Source: Achromobacter sp. MFA1 R4
Lineage (GTDB): Bacteria > Pseudomonadota > Gammaproteobacteria > Burkholderiales > Burkholderiaceae_B
Direction of reading: 5' to 3'
NCBI RefSeq assembly: GCF_900156745.1
Contig: NZ_LT707065.1
Span: 496,001-560,000, forward strand
Length of the DNA stretch: 64,000 nucleotides
In this document: positions 57,174-64,000 of the stretch, in pieces
How positions within the stretch are numbered: position 1 is the stretch's first letter
Layout: every line of letters starts with the position of its first letter
Position numbers and translations under genes: made by a program
Notes under the pieces: generated by a model
The model's input: the letters and a program-made list of their open reading frames with translations, nothing else
Database searches by the model: none
Told to the model about the DNA's origin: nothing

Positions 57174-57686
57174 ATGGCGAAGTACGACGTGCATTTCAAA
57201 TTGGACGCGGTTAGGAGATACCTGGCGCAAGAGGGGGGCAGCAAGGCGATCGCTGCCTCATTGGGGATTGACCATTCCCACCTGCGGCGATGGATCGCGG
57301 CATTCCAGAGCCATGGGCAGGCCGGTCTGGCAAGGAAGCACAGCCACTATGACGCGCAGTTCAAATTGCGTGTTTTGAGCCATGCCCGCCGAGAAGGGTT
57401 GTCCGATCGCGAGGTGGCCGGGCTCTATGACATTCGCGGTGCTGGCTCTGTAGGCAGGTGGCGGACTCAGTATGATGGACACGGAATGGGCGCGTTGGAG
57501 CCCAAGTCGAAAAGAAGAAAGGCCATGCCGCACAAGCCCCCGCCCGAACCCGTATCCGAAGAGATGACGCTGGAAGAACTCCAAAAGGAGTTGGCGTATC
57601 TGCGCGCGGAGAACGACTATCTAAAAAAAATGAAGGCCTTAATCGAAGCGGAAAAGACCAAAGCGCTCGCTGGAAAGCGCAAGTAG
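57174..57686 (+). CDS. IS3-family transposase OrfA
   Basis: The protein is 170 residues from the ATG at 57174 (MAKYDVHFKLDAVRRYL). Two helix-turn-helix units are visible: SKAIAASLGIDHSHLRRW and DREVAGLYDIRGAGSVGRW. A leucine zipper follows (MTLEELQKELAYLRAENDYL). Double HTH is typical of the IS150 group. Near its end, at 57623-57630, is the A8 slippery run. Alone it would act as a DNA-binding inhibitor of transposition. Confidence 0.9.
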   Translation: MAKYDVHFKLDAVRRYLAQEGGSKAIAASLGIDHSHLRRWIAAFQSHGQAGLARKHSHYDAQFKLRVLSHARREGLSDREVAGLYDIRGAGSVGRWRTQYDGHGMGALEPKSKRRKAMPHKPPPEPVSEEMTLEELQKELAYLRAENDYLKKMKALIEAEKTKALAGKRK

Positions 57687-58522
57687 TCCAAGGATTAAGG
57701 CCCAAGCATCCGCTCGAACTGCTGCTACGAGCGGCGAAGCTCTCGCGCAGCACGTTCTACTACCATTTGAAGGCGTCGGCCGCCGTGGACTCGTACGCCG
57801 AGCTCAAGCAGCGCATCGGCGCGGTCTACGCACGCCATAAGGGCCGCTATGGCTACCGCCGGATCACGGCGGAGCTGCGCCAGGCGGGCGAACTGGTGAA
57901 CCACAAGACGGTGCAGAAGCTGATGCAGATGCTGGACTTGAAGTCGCTCGTGCGCGCCAAGAAGTACCGCTCCTACCGAGGCCAGTCGCACCACGTGGCG
58001 GTCAACGTGCTAGCGCGCGACTTCGAAGCGGAGCGTCCGAACCAGAAGTGGGTTACCGACGTGACCGAGTTCAACGTGCGCGGCGAGAAGCTGTACCTGT
58101 CGCCGGTGATGGACCTGTATAACGGCGAGATCGTGGCCTACGAGACCAGCCGCCGGCCGGTGTTCAAGCTCGTGGGCAGCATGTTGAAGAAGGCGCTGGC
58201 GCGGCTGCGGCCGACGGAGCGTCCCGTGCTGCACTCTGACCAGGGCTGGCAATACCAGCAGCCCATCTACCGGCGAATGCTGGCGGCCCGGTCCGTGACC
58301 CAGAGCATGTCACGCAAGGGCAACTGCCTGGACAACGCTGCCATGGAAAGCTTCTTCGGCACGCTCAAGGCTGAGTTCTTCCACCTGAACCGCTTCGAGA
58401 GCGTCGACCAGTTGCAGGCCGGCATCCGACAGTACATCCGTTACTACAATCACGATCGCATCAAGCTCAAGCTAAAAGGCCTGAGCCCGGTGCAATACCG
58501 AGCTCAGGCCTTCGGGCTTTAG
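57629..58522 (+). CDS. IS3-family transposase OrfB (-1 frame, made as an OrfAB fusion)
   Basis: This frame is open from the A8 run (57623-57630) to the TAG at 58522 and is -1 relative to orfA, so OrfAB is expected by slippage. The first recognisable block is SRSTFYYHLKAS. The integrase-core DDE residues are Asp in WVTDVTEF, Asp in LHSDQGWQY and Glu in DNAAMESFFGTLKAE. The end is YYNHDRIKLKLKGLSPVQYR, as usual. The first independent start would be the TTG at 57767 or the ATG-less region before it, so frameshifting is the likelier route. Confidence 0.88.
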   Translation, partial: NEGLNRSGKDQSARWKAQVVQGLRPKHPLELLLRAAKLSRSTFYYHLKASAAVDSYAELKQRIGAVYARHKGRYGYRRITAELRQAGELVNHKTVQKLMQMLDLKSLVRAKKYRSYRGQSHHVAVNVLARDFEAERPNQKWVTDVTEFNVRGEKLYLSPVMDLYNGEIVAYETSRRPVFKLVGSMLKKALARLRPTERPVLHSDQGWQYQQPIYRRMLAARSVTQSMSRKGNCLDNAAMESFFGTLKAEFFHLNRFESVDQLQAGIRQYIRYYNHDRIKLKLKGLSPVQYRAQAFGL

Positions 58523-58569
58523 CTTCTGACGTCCAACTTCTGGGGGTCAGTTCAAAGGGGCGGCCTTTT

Positions 58570-58737
58570 TCATGCCATGACTCCAGTGCGGCATTTCCGC
58601 TGAACTACGCCGAAACCAGATACGCCAGGTTTATCAACCAGCAATTCGAGCTGGATTCTATCGAGCTGGTCATCGGGCAGGCCGACTGGCGTAGAAATAG
58701 GCTGGCCGTTGGCGTCGCTGTCCTGCCCTATGACCAC
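58570..58737 (-). CDS. Small open frame or gene fragment after tai4
   Basis: A 55-residue frame from a GTG at 58737, starting 11 bp after the tai4 stop, with coding-like composition (QDSDANGQPIS; DRIQLELLVDKPGVSGFG). The ribosome site is weak. The frame continues upstream inside tai4 in another phase. It ends at the T-tract of the split gcdH terminator. It could be a short third gene of the effector module or the end of a gene whose start was lost. Confidence 0.3.
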   Translation of the reverse strand: MVIGQDSDANGQPISTPVGLPDDQLDRIQLELLVDKPGVSGFGVVQRKCRTGVMA

Positions 58738-58748
58738 ATAGCCGTAGC

Positions 58749-59213
58749 CTACTCTGGTCTTTTCGGGAGTGGATTGTCTTGCCGGTACGTGCGATTGGGA
58801 TGAATGACAACGCGCTTGACCACGGAATCCAGCTCCTTGCCGTGATATAGGTCCAGACATTTCAGGAAATCAAATTGGACTCCCTTGATCTCTGATTCGG
58901 CCAGGGGATTGCGGTAATCGCGCGCCAAATACTTTTCCACCAGCGGAGGGATAACCTCCACATATGGGTGCTTATCCCAATCGTAGTAAGTCCAGTCTCG
59001 CAGAGCGCTGACGCTGCTGCCGGCATCCGTAGAGGCTTGTTGATCTTTTTTGTATGCTGTGGCGAGGCACTCCGCAAGCACCATGTCCTTGAAGTTCTGG
59101 GCATAAGTTCGCGTCGCCGCCTGCGGCGAGGTTGGAACTTCATCATTTGCATGCGTGAAAGACGCAAAAAGTACCAAGACCGGCAATAGCCTGCGAATCA
59201 GCTTGCTCTTCAA
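58749..59213 (-). CDS. tai4: Type VI secretion amidase immunity protein Tai4
   Basis: A periplasmic inhibitor of Tae4, 154 residues. A signal peptide is visible (KSKLIRRLLPVLVLFASFTHA). The mature part TYAQNFKDMVLAECLATAYKKD and FDFLKCLDLYHGKELDSVVKR is characteristic of the Tai4 family, with two cysteines placed for a disulfide. It starts with TTG at 59213, overlapping the tae4 stop (TTGA), with GGAG 6 bp upstream. The tight overlap supports an effector/immunity pair. Confidence 0.82.
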   Translation of the reverse strand: MKSKLIRRLLPVLVLFASFTHANDEVPTSPQAATRTYAQNFKDMVLAECLATAYKKDQQASTDAGSSVSALRDWTYYDWDKHPYVEVIPPLVEKYLARDYRNPLAESEIKGVQFDFLKCLDLYHGKELDSVVKRVVIHPNRTYRQDNPLPKRPE

Positions 59214-59710
59214 GGCAGGCTCCAGAAGTTCGCGCGATCCGTTCGGTAGTTTGCTCCCGGCTCATTGAAATAGCATTGGTCGTAGCAGGAATTGCCGTTG
59301 AACAAGGTTGCATGGCCAGTGGCATCTGTCCACCCGGAAATCTCAAACAAGATCAGCCCCTTCTTGCCTGCAAGTGCGCCTCCTCCCGCAGGCGGAAACC
59401 TCACGATTTCAGCCTTCCCCCACCTGCTTTCCAAAAAGGCGATTAAATTTTTGACGTGATAAAAATACCAGCGCTTATCTGCGCCCGACACGGTTTGACC
59501 TGGCTTGTAAGGTATCGACAGCCCCGCTTGATTCAGGATGTAGCTCAAGCGCACCGCACAAGTATTTTCCCAGCGTCCCTTGGGATCGGGGCTGTTTATG
59601 TTTAGCGCGACCTTTCCACCGATTACCTTCGCCACCCTGGCCGCGGGGTTGGCAGGGTCGTAGATTCGTTGCGATGCTGCCCATGCTTGAGCAAAAGATG
59701 GACGTGCCAT
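59210..59710 (-). CDS. tae4: Type VI secretion amidase effector Tae4
   Basis: A peptidoglycan amidase toxin of 166 residues delivered into the periplasm of rival cells. It cuts the gamma-D-Glu-DAP bond of the stem peptide. The NlpC/P60-like catalytic residues can be assigned: Cys51 (WENTCAVRLSYILN), His133 (TDATGHATLFNG) and Asp144 (CYDQCYF). There is no signal peptide, as expected for a T6SS cargo. The ATG at 59710 has AAGGAAG upstream. No other T6SS gene is in the window. Base composition is visibly less GC-rich than the chromosome around it. Confidence 0.87.
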   Translation of the reverse strand: MARPSFAQAWAASQRIYDPANPAARVAKVIGGKVALNINSPDPKGRWENTCAVRLSYILNQAGLSIPYKPGQTVSGADKRWYFYHVKNLIAFLESRWGKAEIVRFPPAGGGALAGKKGLILFEISGWTDATGHATLFNGNSCYDQCYFNEPGANYRTDRANFWSLP

Positions 59711-60021
59711 GCATCTTCCTTTGGGTCTGTCTTGCGTTGAACGGGAAGTCCAACGGTAGGTTAAAGACATTCGTTTCTTCAGGCTTTAGGGGTTGTCCGA
59801 AATGCCGGGAAGCACCCGTGGTTTTCTTTGACAGTTCCCTCTGCGGCATCCGCAATACGCCATACGCCCGATCCCGCAGCGCCGCGCATTGCCGAATTCC
59901 CGACTAGGCGTACGCCTGTACACCTCGTACGCTTTACGGCATTGGCCAGGCGCTGGTCGGACGAGCGATTGCAGCGTCCCACCATCCCCGGCCCCGGCTT
60001 ACCCCCCACCAGGAGTCGCGC
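59711..60021. other. Intergenic region between tae4 and the DctP-like gene
   Basis: No gene is supported in these 311 bp. A perfect TTGACA lies at 59828-59833 on the plus strand, but the expected -10 is weak (CGCAAT). A 12-bp palindrome AGGCGTACGCCT lies at 59906-59917 and may be an operator. Confidence 0.45.
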
Positions 60022-61008
60022 ATGCACGGCATTACCCCTTTGCGCCTCGCGGCAGGCATCGCCATGGCTTTCATCGGCCATGGCGCTTATGCCGCCACGA
60101 CGCTCACCATGGCCACCGAATACCCGGCCACCTCCATGCCCGGCCAGGGCGTGTCCACCTTCGCGGAACTGGTGCGCGCCAAGTCGGCCGGCAATGTGGT
60201 GATCGACACCAGCTTCGACGCGGCCAAGGGCATCAAGTCGGGCGACATGATCGACGCGGTCCAGGCCGGCAAGGTCGACGCGGGCGATGCGTTCGCGGGC
60301 GCGCTCGCGGCCAAGTATCCCTTGTTCGGCGTGTCGTCCCTGCCCTTCCTGGCGGACTCGCTGTCCAAGGCGCGCAATCTCAACAAGGCGGCGCGCCCGG
60401 CCTACGAGAAGCTGCTCGCCGCGCACGGCCAGAAGCTGCTCTACACCACCCCCTGGCCGGCCTCGGGCATCTGGTCCAAACAGAAGCTGGACAGCGTGGC
60501 CGCGTTGAAGCGCCTGAACATCCGCACCTACGACGCGACGTCGCAGGAGGTCATGCGCAGGGCGGGCGCCCAGGCGCAGAACATCTCGTTCGCGGATGCC
60601 ATGCCGCGCATCGCATCCGGCGAGGTCAACGCCGTGCTGTCTTCCGGCGACGGCGGCGCCGGCCGCAAGCTGTGGGAATACCTGCCCCACTTCGCGGAGA
60701 TCAACTACGCGATGCCGATTTCGGTGGCGACGATGAACCTGAAGGCTTATGAGGCGCTGGATGCACGCTCGCGCAAGGCCATTGACCAGGCGGCGGCGCA
60801 GACGGAGGCCGAGCAATGGAAACGCATCGAGGGCCGCCTGCAGCAGAATTACGCGAACATGCGCAAGAACGGCGTCGCGATCAACACGGCGGTGCCGCCG
60901 GCGGTGCTCAAAGCGTTGAAAGACGCCTCGGCCGACGCGATCAATGCCTGGAAAACGGCCGCCGGCCCCGAGGCCGCGGCCATCGTCAAGCAGGCCGGCA
61001 AGCGGTAG
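60022..61008 (+). CDS. TRAP transporter substrate-binding protein (DctP family), orphan
   Basis: A periplasmic solute receptor of 328 residues. The signal peptide covers about 1-24 (MHGITPLRLAAGIAMAFIGH to AYA). The DctP fold is supported by TTLTMATEYPATSMPGQGVS, LFGVSSLPFLADSLSKA and the Arg-bearing NIRTYDATSQEVM, where family members bind carboxylates. AGGAG lies before the ATG. No DctQ or DctM membrane subunit is adjacent, so it must share one encoded elsewhere or serve as a sensor. Confidence 0.85.
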   Translation: MHGITPLRLAAGIAMAFIGHGAYAATTLTMATEYPATSMPGQGVSTFAELVRAKSAGNVVIDTSFDAAKGIKSGDMIDAVQAGKVDAGDAFAGALAAKYPLFGVSSLPFLADSLSKARNLNKAARPAYEKLLAAHGQKLLYTTPWPASGIWSKQKLDSVAALKRLNIRTYDATSQEVMRRAGAQAQNISFADAMPRIASGEVNAVLSSGDGGAGRKLWEYLPHFAEINYAMPISVATMNLKAYEALDARSRKAIDQAAAQTEAEQWKRIEGRLQQNYANMRKNGVAINTAVPPAVLKALKDASADAINAWKTAAGPEAAAIVKQAGKR

Positions 61009-61017
61009 GCACGCAGC

Positions 61018-61461
61018 CTAGTTGTTGCCGGACAGATCGAACAAGCTGGTCGCGTCCATCTCCAGCACGCTTTCGTCGTGCTGGTTCAATACCGTCCAGG
61101 CCCACGTGATGATGCCCAGGTCGGGGCGCGATGACGAATGTCGCGCGCCTTGCACGCGCGCTTCCAGCCGCAGCGTGTCTCCGGGACGCACCGGCGTGCG
61201 CCAGCGCACTTCTCCGAGGCCGGGGGAGCCGAAGGATTCGGAATCGTGCAGGGCGGCGTCGACCGCCATGCGCATGGCCAGCGCGCAGGTGTGCCAGCCG
61301 CTGGCGATGAGCCCGCCCCAGCGGCCTTCCGCGGCGCGCCGCGGATCGGTGTGGAACCATTGGGGATCGTATTTACGGGCAAACTCCAGGATCTCCGGCT
61401 CCGTCACGGTGATCGGTCCCGCCTTGATCACCATGCCGTCCTTGAATTCGGCGAACTTCAT
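61018..61461 (-). CDS. MaoC-family (hotdog-fold) dehydratase
   Basis: The protein is 147 residues from the ATG at 61461. The hotdog-fold hydratase core is visible: FARKYDPQWFHTDP, with the catalytic-type Asp and His, then GLIASGWHTCALAMRM. It probably hydrates an enoyl-CoA or related thioester. It lies 71 bp after boxA on the same strand, so it may assist in benzoate or downstream acyl-CoA breakdown. The exact substrate is unknown. Confidence 0.85.
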   Translation of the reverse strand: MKFAEFKDGMVIKAGPITVTEPEILEFARKYDPQWFHTDPRRAAEGRWGGLIASGWHTCALAMRMAVDAALHDSESFGSPGLGEVRWRTPVRPGDTLRLEARVQGARHSSSRPDLGIITWAWTVLNQHDESVLEMDATSLFDLSGNN

Positions 61462-61532
61462 GTATTTTCCCCTGCGACGAAAACGATAACGGCGCGCCCA
61501 GGCGCGCCGTTCGTCACGCATCTGTTGTTGGA

Positions 61533-62798
61533 TCAGTACGTCTCGAAATGCAGCCGGCCTTCGCGGCGCAGCGCATCATGCAGGATAGACCAATCCTCGC
61601 CCGACTGCACCACCACGTCGCGCAGCGCGTCCAGCACGCCGACTTCCATGCCCTTTAGGCCGCAGACATAGATGCAGGTATTGCGGTCCGACAGCAACTG
61701 GCGGACGGGCTCGGCCCGTTCGCGGATCAGGTCCTGGACGTAGCGCTTGGGCTGCCCGGGCTCGCGCGAGAGCGCCAGGTTGATGTCGATGAAGTCGCGC
61801 GGCAGCTTCATCAAGGGGCCGAAATAAGGCAGCTCGCGTTCGGTGCGGGCGCCGAAGAACAGCATGAGCTTGCCGACGTCTGCCGCGCCCAGCAGGCGCC
61901 GGCTGCGTTCGGTCATGGCGCGCATGGGCGCCGAGCCGGTGCCCGTGCAGATCATGATGAGGTTGGCCCGGGGGTGATTGGGCATCAGGAAGGTGTGGCC
62001 GAACGGACCGATCACCTGCACGGTGTCGTTCCTGGCCAGGTCGCACAGGTAGTTGGAGCAGACGCCGTGCGCGGCGGCGCCGCCGTGGTCTTGCGTGACG
62101 CGCTTCACGGTCAGCGACAGGTTGTTGTACCCGGCCCGCTCGCCGTCGCGCGGACTGGCCAGCGAATACTGGCGCGCATGATGCGGCCGGCCCTGCGCGT
62201 CGGTCCCCGGCGGCAGGATGCCGATGGATTGGCCCTCCAGCACGGGAAACGGCTGTTCGCCGAAGTCGAGGACGATGTGGTGGATGTCGCTTTCGGTATC
62301 GGCGCCCGTGACCCGGTAGTTGCCCACCACCGTCGCGGTGATGGGCGTTTTGTGGGTGTAGAGATTGACGTAGGGATGCGCGGCCGACCAGGGCGGAACG
62401 GCGGCGCCGGGCGTCGGCGGCGTCACGGGCGGCGCGGGCATCGCGGCCATGCCGGCAGACGCGACCTGCGAAGCGCCTGCGGCGTCAACGGCCGCGGACG
62501 AAGCGCCCACGGCGAGCGGCAGGGACTTCTCCTGCGGCAGTTCTTCCCAGCCGAACTGCTCCTGCACGGTATAGGCTTCGGCGCGCACGACGAGCCGCCA
62601 GTTGTCGATGGACCCGGTCGGGCACGGCGGCACGCAGGCCATGCAGCCGTTGCAGACGTCGGGATCCACCACGTAGTTGTTGGCGTCGTGGGTGATCGCG
62701 TCGACCGGACAGGTCTCTTCGCAGGTATTGCAGCGGATGCAGATCTCGGGATCGATCAGATGCTGCTTCAGGACTTCCACCGGTAATGGGGCGTTCAT
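61533..62798 (-). CDS. boxA: Benzoyl-CoA 2,3-epoxidase reductase component BoxA
   Basis: It passes electrons from NADPH to BoxB in the aerobic box pathway, in which benzoyl-CoA is epoxidised. The protein is 421 residues from the ATG at 62798 (GGAGG upstream). Two ferredoxin-type 4Fe-4S motifs ([12 protein letters not shown] and [12 protein letters not shown]) are at the N-terminus. A Ala/Pro linker follows. The ferredoxin-NADP reductase-like part has FAD motif ARQYSLASP and NADP motif [13 protein letters not shown]. It lies 41 bp after boxB. Confidence 0.92.
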   Translation of the reverse strand: MNAPLPVEVLKQHLIDPEICIRCNTCEETCPVDAITHDANNYVVDPDVCNGCMACVPPCPTGSIDNWRLVVRAEAYTVQEQFGWEELPQEKSLPLAVGASSAAVDAAGASQVASAGMAAMPAPPVTPPTPGAAVPPWSAAHPYVNLYTHKTPITATVVGNYRVTGADTESDIHHIVLDFGEQPFPVLEGQSIGILPPGTDAQGRPHHARQYSLASPRDGERAGYNNLSLTVKRVTQDHGGAAAHGVCSNYLCDLARNDTVQVIGPFGHTFLMPNHPRANLIMICTGTGSAPMRAMTERSRRLLGAADVGKLMLFFGARTERELPYFGPLMKLPRDFIDINLALSREPGQPKRYVQDLIRERAEPVRQLLSDRNTCIYVCGLKGMEVGVLDALRDVVVQSGEDWSILHDALRREGRLHFETY

Positions 62799-62839
62799 CG
62801 CCGTCCTCCCTACGCGCGGGCTTGCGGCCCGCGCGGCCT

Positions 62840-64000
62840 TTAGTTGAAACGCACGTACTCGAAGTTCACCGGCTGGCGGTTGATGCCCATGACAGGCGGC
62901 GCGATCCAGTTGGCGAACTTGCCGGGCTCGGTCACGCGGCCCATCAGCGACGCGACGAAGGCGCGGTCCTCGGGCGTGGGCAGCCACTTGTGCTGGTGGG
63001 CCTGCCATTGGGATTCGGACAGGATCTCGCCTTCGGGCGACATGCGGATGCCGGCGAGCGTGCCGATCTGGCGGTTGAAGGCCTTGTGCGGCACCTGCAG
63101 GCGAAAGGCCAGCCCGCTCTTTTCAATCACCTTGTTCCAGCGCCCGATGCCGGCCACCGAGTCGCGGATGAAGTCATCGCGCAGCACTTCGTTCAGGGCG
63201 TTGAGCATCGGCACCTCGATTTCGCTGAGTTTGCCGTTGCTGACGTTCAGCACCCGATAGGTGTCGTTCTTGAGCTGGTGGTCGTCGGTGCGCTTGCTTT
63301 CTTCATAACGGCCCTTCAGGCCCGAGCCATAGAAGATGGCCGCATTGGACGACTGGTCCGCGCCGAAGAGATCGATGGTGACGCTGTAGTGGAAGTTCAG
63401 GTAGCGCTGGATGGTGGGCAGGTCGATCACGCCGGCCGCGCGCACGGCTTCCGGGTCGTCGGTCTTGAGTTCCTTCATCACTTCGCAGGTGCGCTGGATG
63501 ACGCGGGAAATGCCCGATTCCCCCACGAACATGTGGTGCGCTTCCTCGGTCAGCATGAACTTGGTGGTGCGCGCCAGCGGATCGAAGCTGGATTCGGCCA
63601 GGGCGCACAACTGGAACTTGCCGTCGCGGTCCGTGAAGTAGGTGAACATGTAGAACGCCAGCCAGTCCGGCGTTTTTTCATTGAAGGCGCCCAGGATGCG
63701 CGGATTGTCGGAATCTCCCGAGCTGCGCTGCAGCAGCGCGTCGGCTTCCTCGCGCCCGTCGCGGCCGAAGTAGCGGTGCAGCAGGTAGACCATGGCCCAC
63801 AGGTGGCGGCCTTCTTCGACGTTGATCTGGAAGAGGTTGCGCAGGTCGTACTGCGACGGCGCCGTCAGGCCCAGGTGGCGCTGCTGTTCGATGGACGCGG
63901 GCTCGGTGTCGCCCTGGGTGACGATGATGCGGCGCAGGTTGGCGCGGTGTTCGCCGGGCACGTCCTGCCACACGTCGCGGCCGATGTTTTCGCCGAAGTG
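62840..64000 (-). CDS. boxB: Benzoyl-CoA 2,3-epoxidase oxygenase component BoxB (partial)
   Basis: The di-iron oxygenase that forms 2,3-epoxybenzoyl-CoA. About 387 C-terminal residues are in the window; the start lies beyond the right edge. Iron ligands are expected in [15 protein letters not shown] and in [12 protein letters not shown], both clear carboxylate-rich helices. The frame remains open to the last base. It precedes boxA in the transcript. Confidence 0.92.
   Translation of the reverse strand, partial: HFGENIGRDVWQDVPGEHRANLRRIIVTQGDTEPASIEQQRHLGLTAPSQYDLRNLFQINVEEGRHLWAMVYLLHRYFGRDGREEADALLQRSSGDSDNPRILGAFNEKTPDWLAFYMFTYFTDRDGKFQLCALAESSFDPLARTTKFMLTEEAHHMFVGESGISRVIQRTCEVMKELKTDDPEAVRAAGVIDLPTIQRYLNFHYSVTIDLFGADQSSNAAIFYGSGLKGRYEESKRTDDHQLKNDTYRVLNVSNGKLSEIEVPMLNALNEVLRDDFIRDSVAGIGRWNKVIEKSGLAFRLQVPHKAFNRQIGTLAGIRMSPEGEILSESQWQAHQHKWLPTPEDRAFVASLMGRVTEPGKFANWIAPPVMGINRQPVNFEYVRFN

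Larger units (their letters stand above)
57123..58554 (+). mobile_element. IS3-family insertion sequence, IS150-like, intact
   Basis: The element is 1432 bp and starts TG, ends CA. Its 24-bp terminal inverted repeats (TGAACTGACCCCC at the left; 22/24 identical) flank two overlapping-phase genes, orfA and orfB, joined by an A8 run that allows -1 frameshifting. The flanks are CGA on the left and AAG on the right, so no target duplication is evident. The transposase reading frames are unbroken and the catalytic triad is present, so it may still be mobile. Confidence 0.92.
57113..58570 (+). terminator. gcdH terminator split by an insertion sequence
   Basis: GGCCGCCC (57113-57120) lies 25 bp past the gcdH stop. 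Its exact complement GGGCGGCC (58558-58565) followed by five T residues lies on the other side of the IS. Joined, they give a textbook stem with a GAAAG-type loop and a T-tract. The arms are now about 1.4 kb apart. Confidence 0.65.

Overview
The window is a high-GC chromosomal segment whose gene content and order fit a betaproteobacterium of the Alcaligenaceae, most likely Achromobacter or a close Bordetella relative. I infer this from protein character and synteny (rlmE-ftsH-folP-glmM, dnaX-ybaB-recR, carAB, divergent ppk/ppx, boxB-boxA); no search was run. Most of it is ordinary core chromosome, with accessory material concentrated around 38.1-38.6 kb, 44.8-45.5 kb and 57.1-59.8 kb.

Region by region. 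0-5.2 kb: a phosphate block (pstS start, ppk, divergent ppx) and the ornithine-lipid gene olsB. Good Pho boxes precede pstS and ppk. 5.4-13.2 kb: glmM, folP, ftsH and rlmE in one direction, divergent yhbY, then greA with a terminator-like hairpin in its leader, and a RutG-like pyrimidine permease. 13.3-20.5 kb: a FlxA-like coiled-coil protein behind a possible sigma-28 promoter, a three-gene Fe3+/aminoethylphosphonate-type ABC importer with a LysR regulator, a histidine phosphatase and an SDR. 20.5-26.7 kb: carA-carB, tal and a carboxymuconolactone decarboxylase-family gene.

26.8-30.7 kb is a four-gene light-sensing operon: a bacteriophytochrome histidine kinase, a single-domain response regulator, a protein resembling a catalytically degenerate histidine kinase or phosphotransferase, and heme oxygenase, which makes the biliverdin chromophore. 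30.7-34.6 kb is a CoA-transferase plus NMT1-type ABC importer operon on the minus strand. 34.7-38.3 kb holds recR, ybaB, dnaX and the 4.5S SRP RNA gene, whose 5' end sits in a large inverted repeat followed by repetitive sequence. 38.6-44.7 kb encodes an AddAB-like helicase-nuclease pair.

44.8-57.1 kb: a secreted protein of unknown function, an MFS transporter with a 52-residue membrane protein behind it, tRNA-Arg(CCU), a PBP7-type DD-endopeptidase, a ribbon-helix-helix protein, adhP, a PfpI-family protein, ybaK, xerD, a LysR regulator divergent from a ThDP enzyme, and gcdH. 57.1-58.6 kb is an intact IS3-family (IS150-like) element with an A8 frameshift site. It appears to have landed in the loop of the gcdH terminator. 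Next to it lies an orphan type VI secretion amidase effector/immunity pair (Tae4/Tai4) with visibly lower GC. The right end carries an orphan DctP-type binding protein, a MaoC-family gene, boxA and the start of boxB, i.e. aerobic benzoyl-CoA degradation.

The best candidates for a second look are the phytochrome operon with its degenerate kinase, the orphan Tae4/Tai4 pair beside the IS, the Pho boxes tying polyphosphate synthesis to phosphate starvation, the greA leader hairpin, and the repeat architecture around the SRP RNA gene. I found no CRISPR array, prophage or complete unknown defence system.
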